Below are positions 1 through 14,571 of a stretch of DNA of 64,000 nucleotides, piece by piece. Each line of letters opens with the position of its first letter. Position 1 is the stretch's first letter. Origin of the DNA: Sphingomonas jeddahensis (GTDB lineage Bacteria > Pseudomonadota > Alphaproteobacteria > Sphingomonadales > Sphingomonadaceae). The notes beneath the pieces were generated by a model that had not been told where the DNA came from, searched no databases, and was given only the letters and a program-made list of their open reading frames with translations. Both the position numbers and the translations under genes were made by a program. The DNA is taken from positions 310,001 to 374,000 of the forward strand of contig NZ_MPSB01000003.1 of NCBI RefSeq assembly GCF_001981525.1, read 5' to 3'.

Positions 1-32
1 ATGTGGTGCGCGGCGTTCGTAATCCGCCAACA

Positions 33-66
33 AAAAGCCCCGCCGGATCGCTCCGGCGGGGCTTTT
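33..66 (-). terminator. Rho-independent terminator of the rpoBC transcript
   Basis: A perfect 15-base inverted repeat (arms 33-47 and 52-66, loop TCGC) is GC-rich in the stem. On the minus strand it ends in a run of T residues. It lies 22 bases past the rpoC stop codon, where a terminator for the leftward operon is expected. The arms end in A/T runs on both sides, so it could also stop rightward transcription. Confidence 0.88.
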
Positions 67-87
67 CGCGTCAGCTTACCCGAACGA

Positions 88-4380
<4,293 letters not shown>

Positions 4381-4393
4381 TTTTCGCTCCAAT

Positions 4394-4492
4394 TCCCCTC
4401 CCGCTTGCGGGAGGGGCTAGGGGAGGGGATGTCGTAGGCGTCGGCGTGGAGGACAGGCCCTCCCCCGACCCCTCCCGCAGGGCGGGAGGGGA
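4394..4492. repeat. Pair of inverted REP-like palindromes between rpoB and rpoC
   Basis: Two related GC-rich units lie head to head in the rpoB-rpoC spacer. Each has a short palindrome (CCTCCCGC...GCGGGAGG) followed by or preceded by a GGGGAGGG/CCCTCCCC tail. The two copies are inverted relative to each other, so the transcript can fold either as two small hairpins or one long one. A similar CTCTCCCC-type unit recurs after dnaA (45030-45159). Confidence 0.8.
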
Positions 4493-4504
4493 GAAGGTAC
4501 CGCG

Positions 4505-8656
<4,152 letters not shown>

Positions 8657-8977
8657 GTAGCTTACCTGCCTTGGTCTAATTCGTCCGAGCGCGGACAAGA
8701 CACGAAAAGGCCGCACGTCAGGTTCCGGTAGCGGAACGACGGCAGCCTTGAAGCGTCTTATGAAACCCGCAACTTCAATCCGTTCGACATGGTGCGCGAC
8801 GCCATGTCTTTTCCCGAAGCTGTGGTGAGGATCGCGATATAGGCGACGTGTTGGATCGCGTCAACCGGCGTGCACCTCCTAACGGTTGATTGTCGAACCG
8901 ATGGGCGAGTATCGCCACGCGCTTCAACCGTCATTCCTCCTTCGCGGGACTGACGGCGTGTTGGGAGGCGCGTTCAC
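8657..8977. other. Divergent intergenic region: rpoB leader and upstream region of the ester hydrolase gene
   Basis: This 321-base gap holds the predicted rpoB promoter (8836-8864) and about 170 bases of rpoB leader. The leader contains two short hairpins (GTTCCG/CGGAAC near 8719-8734 and GTCCG/CGGAC near 8685-8698). On the other strand a GGAGG Shine-Dalgarno lies nine bases before the ATG at 8978. No small gene is evident in either direction. Confidence 0.6.
8836..8864 (-). promoter_or_regulatory. Sigma70-type promoter of rpoBC
   Basis: On the minus strand TTGACG (8864-8859) and TATATC (8841-8836) are separated by 17 bases, close to the housekeeping consensus TTGACA-N17-TATAAT. Transcription would begin near 8829, giving a leader of about 170 bases. 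This explains how rpoBC can be expressed although it is physically detached from rplJL. Confidence 0.6.
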
Positions 8978-10900
8978 ATGAAGAAACTGCTGCTGCTTGC
9001 CGGTGTTGTGCTGGCCTTCAGCCCCGTGGCGGCGCAGCAGACGCCGGTGCCGTCTGGCGACGTTCCGGCCGGCTTCGCTTATCCGATCGAGGCGCGTGAC
9101 TATGTCCGGCGCGAGGTGATGATCCCGATGCGCGACGGGACCAAGCTGTTCACCGTCATCGTCATTCCCAAGGGCGCCACCAACGCGCCGATCCTGCTGA
9201 CCCGCACGCCTTACAATGCCGCCGGGCGCGCCAACCGGGTCGCCAACAGCCCCAATATGGCCTCGCTCCTGCCGCAGGCGGATGAGCCGTTCGTCCGTGC
9301 GGGCTATATTCGCGTGTTTCAGGACATCCGCGGCAAGTACGGGTCTGAGGGCGACTATGTCGTCACCCGCCCGGTGGTCGGCCCGCTCAACCCAACCAAG
9401 GTGGACCACACCACCGACGCTTACGACACAATCGATTGGCTGGTGAACAAGGCGAACCTGCCCGAGACGAACGGCCGCGTGGGGATGCTCGGCTCCTCGT
9501 ACGAGGGGCTGACGGTCGTGATGGCGCTGCTCAATCCGCATCCGGCGCTGAAGGTCGCCGCGCCAGAGAGCCCGATGATCGACGGGTGGATGGGCGACGA
9601 CTGGTTCCACCATGGCGCGTTTCGCCTCGCCAACATCGGATGGCTGGGCAGCCAGACCGGGTTTAAAGGTGCGGGCACACAGCCGGTGTCGGGCATCTAT
9701 GACGATTACGAACAGTTCCGCCGCGTCGGCTCGGCTGGTGCCTGGGCGGAGCGGTCCGGCTACGCCAAGCTGCCGTATTGGCAGCGCATGGTGGCGCATC
9801 CTGCCTATGACGGCTTCTGGCAGGGGCAGGCGCTCGACAAGCTGATCGCCGCCAATCCGTCGAACGTGCCGACGATGTGGGAACAAGGACTGTTCGATCA
9901 GGAGGACATGTACGGCGCGATTACGACCTGGGAGGCGCTGAAGGCCAAGGGCAAGGCGGGCAACAATTTCCTTGTCATGGGGCCGTGGCGGCACAGCCAG
10001 GCAAATTACGACGGATCGTCGCTGGGCGATTTCAAGTGGAACGGCGACACCGCGACCGAGTGGCGTGAAGAGTATCTGTTTCCGTTCTTCGACCAATATC
10101 TTCGTGACGGCCGCCCCGCGTTCACCCCGCCACAGGCGCTGATCTACAATACCGGCGCCAATCGCTGGGACAGACTGGCGCAATGGCCGCTCGCGTGCGA
10201 GGCGAGTTGCGCCGCGCCGCTGAAGCCGATCTACCTCCAGGCGGACGGTGCGCTCGGCTTCGACAAGGGCGCGAGCGGCGGGGATAGTTATGTCTCCGAT
10301 CCCGCCAAGCCGGTGCCGCACCTGCCGCGCCCGGTGAACTTCGGCGACGGGCGCTGGGGCGCGTGGCTGGTGTCCGATCAGCGTTCGGTGGACGGGCGGA
10401 CCGATGTGATGACCTATCAGACGGCGCCGCTCACCCAGGCAGTGCGAGTGTCGGGCGCGCCGTTCGCCGACATCTTCGCCAAGACCACGGGCACCGACGG
10501 CGATTTCGTGGTCAAGGTGATCGACGTCTATCCCGACGATTATCCGAACGATCCGAAGAAGGGCGGTTACCAGCTGGCGATCAGCCAGGACATTTTCCGC
10601 GGGCGCTATCGCGACAGCTTCGAGAAGCCCTCGGCGATCCCGGCGAACAAGACGCAGCGCTATCGTTTCCGCCTGCCGACGGTGAACCATGTCTTCCAGC
10701 CGGGGCACCGCATGATGGTGCAGGTGCAATCGTCGCAATTCCCGCTGTACGACCGCAACCCGCAGAAGTACGTGCCTAACATCTTCCTGGCGAAGAAGGA
10801 AGATTATCAAAAGGTAACGGTGACGATCGAGCGCGGCGGCGCCAAGGCGAGCGCAGTGTGGCTGCCGGTCGTGCCGGTCGATCAGCCGCAAGCGCGCTGA
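8978..10900 (+). CDS. Exported alpha-amino-acid ester hydrolase (CocE/NonD S15-like family)
   Basis: An alpha/beta-hydrolase of 640 residues that resembles, over its whole length, the Xanthomonas and Acetobacter alpha-amino-acid ester hydrolases as I remember them. These hydrolyse amino-acid esters and can acylate beta-lactam nuclei. A signal peptide (MKKLLLLAG...VAAQ, about residues 1-20) predicts a periplasmic location. The nucleophile is Ser174 in GSSYEG. The acid is Asp307 in FDQEDM and the histidine is His339 in WRHSQ. The acidic cluster that binds the substrate amino group (Asp208, Glu309, Asp310) is complete. The C-terminal part (from about residue 430) is the jelly-roll typical of this family. 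It is the first of three rightward genes lying between rpoB and rplL. The physiological substrate is not known from sequence. Confidence 0.88.
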   Translation: MKKLLLLAGVVLAFSPVAAQQTPVPSGDVPAGFAYPIEARDYVRREVMIPMRDGTKLFTVIVIPKGATNAPILLTRTPYNAAGRANRVANSPNMASLLPQADEPFVRAGYIRVFQDIRGKYGSEGDYVVTRPVVGPLNPTKVDHTTDAYDTIDWLVNKANLPETNGRVGMLGSSYEGLTVVMALLNPHPALKVAAPESPMIDGWMGDDWFHHGAFRLANIGWLGSQTGFKGAGTQPVSGIYDDYEQFRRVGSAGAWAERSGYAKLPYWQRMVAHPAYDGFWQGQALDKLIAANPSNVPTMWEQGLFDQEDMYGAITTWEALKAKGKAGNNFLVMGPWRHSQANYDGSSLGDFKWNGDTATEWREEYLFPFFDQYLRDGRPAFTPPQALIYNTGANRWDRLAQWPLACEASCAAPLKPIYLQADGALGFDKGASGGDSYVSDPAKPVPHLPRPVNFGDGRWGAWLVSDQRSVDGRTDVMTYQTAPLTQAVRVSGAPFADIFAKTTGTDGDFVVKVIDVYPDDYPNDPKKGGYQLAISQDIFRGRYRDSFEKPSAIPANKTQRYRFRLPTVNHVFQPGHRMMVQVQSSQFPLYDRNPQKYVPNIFLAKKEDYQKVTVTIERGGAKASAVWLPVVPVDQPQAR

Positions 10901-10936
10901 GCGGTTGTCGGCGTTCAGGTTGGTGACGGTAGCGCG

Positions 10937-12088
10937 ATGAGCATGTCAGGGGTGATGAAGATGCGGCTTGCGGCCGGGGTGGCGGCGCTTGGCATGCTGG
11001 GATCGGGGGCAGGGATGGCCGCGGCGCAAGACGCGCCCGCGACGCTGCCGGATCTCGGCAATTACAGCCTGCCGAGTTCGCAGCCAACGCCCGTGGTGCC
11101 GCTGGTGGTGCCGCCGGCACCGGTTGCTACGTCAACCCCCACGCCGCGGGCTACACCGACGGCGCGTGTCACCCCGACGGCGCGGGCTACGCCGACGCCG
11201 CAGCCCAGCGCGACACCCACGCCGCGGGCCACGCCCACGCCCGTTGCTACGCCGAGCCCATCCACCACCGCGACACCGGTTGCCACTCCCGAGCCGGTCG
11301 CCAGTCCGACGTCGGCCGCTCCCGCTGTGGCTCCGACAGCGCTGGCGCCCCCGGTGGCTGAGCCAGTTTCTGCAACGCCCAGTGAGCGCCCGGCATGGCT
11401 GTGGCCCGTGGTGTTGGGACTGATCCTGTTGACGGGTATGGGGTTGTTCGCCTGGCGTCGCCGGCGTCAGGCGGAGCCGGCGGACGTGCCGGTCCTACCC
11501 GTGGTCGATGCCGTGCCGCCGCCGGAGGCGCCGCCTGTCAGCCGGGCTCCTGCCGTTCCCGTGGCTCCCACGGCGCCACGCTTTCTTGACCAAGCCGCGT
11601 CGGCACCGGCGCCCCGGCTTGATCTCGATGAGCCCGCGGTGAGCCGTGCCGGCCTCAACATGGTCACCGCCACGGCGGACGTGACCGTCACCGTTCGCAA
11701 CGTTTCGGACGTGGCGGCGCAGGGCGTTACGCTGGACGTGCGGCTGACGAGCGCGCAGCCGGGGCAGGATGCGGCGATCGCGGCGATGTTCGCCGGCCCC
11801 GTTCCGCGGCCGGCCACGCCGCCGTTCGACCTCGCGCCGGGTGAGGCGCGCAAGGTCCGCGCGCTCGCTACGATGCCGCGCGACGCGATCACCGTGCTTC
11901 AGGCGGGTGGGCGGCCGATGTTCGTGCCGGTGGTGGCGATCCGCGCGGTTCATGCCGGTGGGCAGACCACCTCGGTCCATGCGCTCGGGATCGAGCGGCC
12001 GGGGCAGGCGAAGCTCGGGCCGTTCTGGCTCGATCAGCCAATGCGCATGTACGACACGATCGGGGTGCGGCCGCACTCGGGTCGGTGA
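10937..12088 (+). CDS. Membrane-anchored protein with long Pro/Thr-rich segment and C-terminal all-beta-like domain
   Basis: Unrecognised protein of up to 383 residues (alternative ATGs at 10943 and nearby). The N-terminus looks like a signal peptide ending near MAAAQ (about residue 31). Residues about 60-150 are a low-complexity segment of repeated ATPTP-type units. One transmembrane helix follows (about 152-174, PAWLWPVVLGLILL) ending in RRRRQ. The C-terminal 170 residues include VTVTVRNVSD and LAPGEARKVRA, which resemble an Ig-like or CARDB-like fold; this is inference. By the positive-inside rule this domain would be cytoplasmic and the Pro/Thr segment periplasmic. It lies 36 bases after the ester hydrolase and 131 bases before the PP2C-like gene, so the three may be co-transcribed. 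Confidence 0.7.
   Translation: MSMSGVMKMRLAAGVAALGMLGSGAGMAAAQDAPATLPDLGNYSLPSSQPTPVVPLVVPPAPVATSTPTPRATPTARVTPTARATPTPQPSATPTPRATPTPVATPSPSTTATPVATPEPVASPTSAAPAVAPTALAPPVAEPVSATPSERPAWLWPVVLGLILLTGMGLFAWRRRRQAEPADVPVLPVVDAVPPPEAPPVSRAPAVPVAPTAPRFLDQAASAPAPRLDLDEPAVSRAGLNMVTATADVTVTVRNVSDVAAQGVTLDVRLTSAQPGQDAAIAAMFAGPVPRPATPPFDLAPGEARKVRALATMPRDAITVLQAGGRPMFVPVVAIRAVHAGGQTTSVHALGIERPGQAKLGPFWLDQPMRMYDTIGVRPHSGR
11125..11320 (+). repeat. Degenerate tandem repeat coding for Ala-Thr-Pro-rich linker
   Basis: Within the preceding gene, units related to ACGCCGACGCCG and ACGCCGCGGGCTACG repeat imperfectly with a 12-18 base period. They encode Thr-Pro, Ala-Thr-Pro and Arg-Ala-Thr-Pro motifs. The frame is maintained throughout. 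Such repeats often vary in copy number by slippage. Confidence 0.75.
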
Positions 12089-12219
12089 CTGTCCTTCGTT
12101 AAAATAGATCGCCGTCGGCTCCTTTTGCGGCGATGCCGCTCCACCACTCGCTGCGCGAGCGGTCCCCTTCCCCGTGCCGGCGAGGAAGGGCTATGGCGCG
12201 CGGGTTACGAGGAGCCGCC

Positions 12220-13050
12220 ATGCATTTCGATCTGGTGCAATCGATTAGCCTGAACGGCAGCGCGGGGATCGCCAATGACGATCGTGCGGGGAGCAAGTCG
12301 ACCTGCGCCTGGGTGATCGACGGGGCGACCGACCTCGGCCGGCCTGGGTTGCTGGGTGAACAGGGCGGCGCGGCGTGGCTGGCGGCCACGGCGGATGCGG
12401 GGTTCAGCATTTCCTCAGCCGATCGGTTGGCGGATAGCTGCCGGCAGATGTTCGACCATGTCGCGGCGCGCTTCGCGGCGGAAAAGCGGCGACCGGTGGA
12501 TCATGTGTGGGAGCTGCCGAGCGCAGCCTTTGCCGCCGTCCAGCTGAATGGCAAGACGATGGATGTGGCCTGGGCGGCGGATTGCGTGGTCCTGCTCCGA
12601 TCGGGCGAGGCGGTGCGATGGTGTACGCCCATGCCGAACCGGGTGACCGAGTCCGCTTCAGCGGCGGCGCTGGGGCTGGGGATCGGGGCGCAAGCCTTGC
12701 GGTCGCCGGCGGTGCTGGAGGATCGCCGCGCGCATCGTGCGCGGCCGGGGCGACGGGTGTTGGGTGTGGATGCGGCTGCATCGGCCGCAGCGATGAGCAC
12801 GGCGTCGACAGCGGTTGCGCTGGGAGATTCGGTGCTGCTGATGACCGACGGTTTCTCCGCGCTGGTCGATGCCTATGCGGTTTATCGTGCGGAGGAGTTG
12901 TTCGCTGCGATTGAAGCGCGCGGGCTGGCGGCGCTCGGAGAGGAGCTGCGCGCGGTAGAGGCGGAGGATGCGGCGTGCGTGCGCTATCCCCGGTTCAAGC
13001 GGAGCGATGATGCGACCGCCCTTTGGGTGCGGGTGACGGGCGTGGGGTGA
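12220..13050 (+). CDS. PP2C-family serine/threonine protein phosphatase-like protein
   Basis: A cytoplasmic protein of 276 residues with a diverged PPM/PP2C metal-dependent phosphatase pattern. The ATG at 12220 is chosen because GGAG lies seven bases upstream; ATGs at 12133 and 12193 are in frame but lack this. Motifs visible are NDDR near the N-terminus, WVIDGATD (first metal aspartate), LLMTDGF, and SDDATALWV near the C-terminus, which together match the four PP2C metal-ligand regions. There is no signal peptide or membrane segment. It lies downstream of the Pro/Thr-rich membrane protein and is convergent with rplL. Its target is unknown. Confidence 0.75.
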   Translation: MHFDLVQSISLNGSAGIANDDRAGSKSTCAWVIDGATDLGRPGLLGEQGGAAWLAATADAGFSISSADRLADSCRQMFDHVAARFAAEKRRPVDHVWELPSAAFAAVQLNGKTMDVAWAADCVVLLRSGEAVRWCTPMPNRVTESASAAALGLGIGAQALRSPAVLEDRRAHRARPGRRVLGVDAAASAAAMSTASTAVALGDSVLLMTDGFSALVDAYAVYRAEELFAAIEARGLAALGEELRAVEAEDAACVRYPRFKRSDDATALWVRVTGVG

Positions 13051-13060
13051 CAGCCTAAAG

Positions 13061-13090
13061 AAAAAGGCGGCCTCCTTGCGGATCCCGCCT
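13061..13090 (-). terminator. Terminator after rplL
   Basis: On the minus strand a hairpin with AGGCGG/CCGCCT arms (13090-13085 and 13070-13065) is followed by TTTTT. It sits between the convergent ends of rplL and the PP2C-like gene, about 120 bases past the rplL stop. A second hairpin (CACGGGA/TCCCGTG, about 13109-13127) lies between it and rplL. Confidence 0.65.
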
Positions 13091-13208
13091 CTTCTCTGTG
13101 GCGAGCCGTCACGGGAGCAAGTCCCGTGACGTCGGTCGTGGGCCCTGGCCCACGCCGGCCGGCCTTGCGGGGAGGCGGGCCAGCGTGGCCCGTCTTCCCC
13201 GCAGCGGC

Positions 13209-13586
13209 TTACTTGACCTCGACGGTCGCGCCAGCTTCTTCAAGCTGCTTCTTGACCTTCTCGGCCTCGTCCTTCGAGACGCCTTCCTTGATCGCCTTGG
13301 GAGCCGACTCAACGAGGGTCTTCGCTTCGGTCAGGCCGAGGCCCGTGATCGCGCGGACTTCCTTGATGACGTTGATCTTCTTGCCACCGTCGCCGGTGAG
13401 GATCACGTCGAACTCGGTCTTCTCTTCAGCGGCCGGAGCGGCAGCGCCGCCGCCAGCTGCCGGAGCCGCTGCAACCGCTGCTGCGGCCGAGACGCCCCAC
13501 TTCTCTTCAAGGAGCTTCGAGAGCTCAGCCGCCTCGAGGACGGTCAGTTCGGACAGCTGGTCAACCAGCGCGTTCAGGTCTGCCAT
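13209..13586 (-). CDS. rplL: 50S ribosomal protein L7/L12
   Basis: Stalk protein of the large ribosomal subunit, present in several copies and bound to L10, which recruits translation factors. The 125-residue product has the N-terminal dimerisation domain ([19 protein letters not shown]), an Ala/Gly/Pro-rich hinge (about residues 36-52) and the conserved C-terminal domain ([35 protein letters not shown]). It lies 48 bases after rplJ in one operon. Strong GGAAG-type Shine-Dalgarno upstream. Confidence 0.98.
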   Translation of the reverse strand: MADLNALVDQLSELTVLEAAELSKLLEEKWGVSAAAAVAAAPAAGGGAAAPAAEEKTEFDVILTGDGGKKINVIKEVRAITGLGLTEAKTLVESAPKAIKEGVSKDEAEKVKKQLEEAGATVEVK

Positions 13587-13634
13587 GATATACTTCCTTT
13601 GAAACGTTCGAATGAAACGATGCTGCCTGAAGGA

Positions 13635-14150
13635 TCAGGCGGCTTCCTTTTCCGAGTAAGCTGCAAGCACGCGCGCGATCTGCGCGGCGGGCGCCTGGGT
13701 GATGGTCGCCAGCTTCGTAGCCGGGGCCACGATGAGACCGACGATCTTCGCCCGGAGCTCGTCCAGCGACGGCATCGTCGCAAGCGCCTGAACGCCTGCC
13801 ACGTCGAGCTTCGTCGCGCCCATTCCGCCGCCGACGATCTCGAACTTGTCGGTCGTCTTGGCGAAATCCACGGCTACCTTGGCAGCCGCGACGGGATCGA
13901 CCGAAGTCGCGAGACCGACCGGGCCGGTGAACATGTCACCAAGCTCGTGATAGTCGGTGCCGTCGAGCGCGATCTTGGCAAGCTTGTTCTTCGAGACCTT
14001 GAACACGGCGCCGGCCTCGCGCATCTTCGTCCTCAGCTGCGTCGACTGGGCGACGGTGAGGCCGAGGTTGCGGGTGACGACCACCACGCCGACCTCGGAG
14101 AAGGTCTGCTTGAGTTCGGCGACGGCTGCGGCCTTTTGAGCACGATCCAT
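13635..14150 (-). CDS. rplJ: 50S ribosomal protein L10
   Basis: Base of the ribosomal stalk: its C-terminus binds L7/L12 dimers and its N-terminal domain binds 23S rRNA. The product is 171 residues from the ATG at 14150 (MDRAQKAAAVAELK), which has GGAG six bases upstream; a GTG four codons earlier is less likely. The C-terminal helix (ARVLAAYSEKEAA) is the L7/L12-binding segment. It is first in an rplJ-rplL operon with a long structured leader. No rplK or rplA gene lies upstream in this window; a divergent phoX-like gene does. Confidence 0.97.
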   Translation of the reverse strand: MDRAQKAAAVAELKQTFSEVGVVVVTRNLGLTVAQSTQLRTKMREAGAVFKVSKNKLAKIALDGTDYHELGDMFTGPVGLATSVDPVAAAKVAVDFAKTTDKFEIVGGGMGATKLDVAGVQALATMPSLDELRAKIVGLIVAPATKLATITQAPAAQIARVLAAYSEKEAA

Positions 14151-14430
14151 GCCATTCTCCACACTTTGACCGCATCCCGAAGGCTGCGGCCGGTTACGAT
14201 CCGCACGCGCAAATACACGTGCGGTTGTCCAAGGGCGCCCATCAAAGTATTACTTTGATGGAACCCGAGCGATGGGGAATGGGAAGCAGTCGCAGGCTTA
14301 CGAGAAGCGTGCGGCAGACCGGAGCGCAAAGCGCCGCGGTGAAATCCTGTCCCCGTCTCGGCGGGGCATTAAGGGCGCGAACACCCACCCGCTGTCTCGG
14401 ACGGCGCCACGCCCGAAGGCATGGCAAGCG
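14151..14430 (-). promoter_or_regulatory. Long structured 5' leader of rplJL (probable L10 autoregulatory leader)
   Basis: Between the predicted promoter and rplJ lie about 280 bases that contain several hairpins: CCGCA/TGCGG around 14171-14195, CCGCACG/CGTGCGG around 14200-14223, and the perfect palindrome at 14239-14261. Bacterial rplJ mRNAs usually carry a leader bound by the L10-(L7/L12) complex to repress translation. The position and structure fit that, but I did not fold it or identify the kink-turn. Confidence 0.5.
14239..14261. repeat. Perfect 11-base inverted repeat in the rplJ leader
   Basis: The arms CCATCAAAGTA and TACTTTGATGG are exact reverse complements separated by one base. 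It lies in AT-richer sequence than its surroundings, 89 bases upstream of the rplJ start. It may be a protein operator or part of the leader RNA structure; the near-absent loop favours a DNA site. Confidence 0.6.
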
Positions 14431-14434
14431 CGGC

Positions 14435-14462
14435 TACTTAGCGTTTTTCGGTCGAACGTCAA
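14435..14462 (-). promoter_or_regulatory. Sigma70-type promoter of rplJL
   Basis: On the minus strand TTGACG (14462-14457) and TAAGTA (14440-14435) are 16 bases apart. Its -35 box directly touches the Pho box of the divergent phoX-like gene. No better candidate was seen between phoX and rplJ. Confidence 0.45.
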
Positions 14463-14480
14463 CTGTCTTCAAACTGGCAT
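14463..14480 (+). promoter_or_regulatory. Pho box (PhoB-binding site) for the phoX-like gene
   Basis: CTGTCTT-CAAA-CTGGCAT matches the classical Pho box plan of two CTGTCAT heptamers separated by four bases, with one mismatch in each heptamer. It ends 91 bases before the phoX-like ATG. Phosphate-starvation control of an extracytoplasmic phosphatase is what PhoB does in other bacteria. A convincing -10 box at the expected distance is not obvious. Confidence 0.7.
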
Positions 14481-14571
14481 GGATTCGCCATCGGAATGAC
14501 TTCGGGTGGCAATTGCCGCGTCACACGCCCCGGCCAGAGTCTGGTCAGACAACCAAACCCTCGGGGGGACA

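Noticed and set aside
8719..8752. GGAAC-N16-CGTC on the plus strand as an EcfG promoter for the ester hydrolase
   Set aside because: The -10 element ends in C instead of T, it lies inside the rpoB leader, and it is more than 200 bases from the gene.
11125..11320. Possible CRISPR-like array
   Set aside because: The repeats are in-frame, degenerate and lack unique spacers; they code for a Pro/Thr-rich linker.
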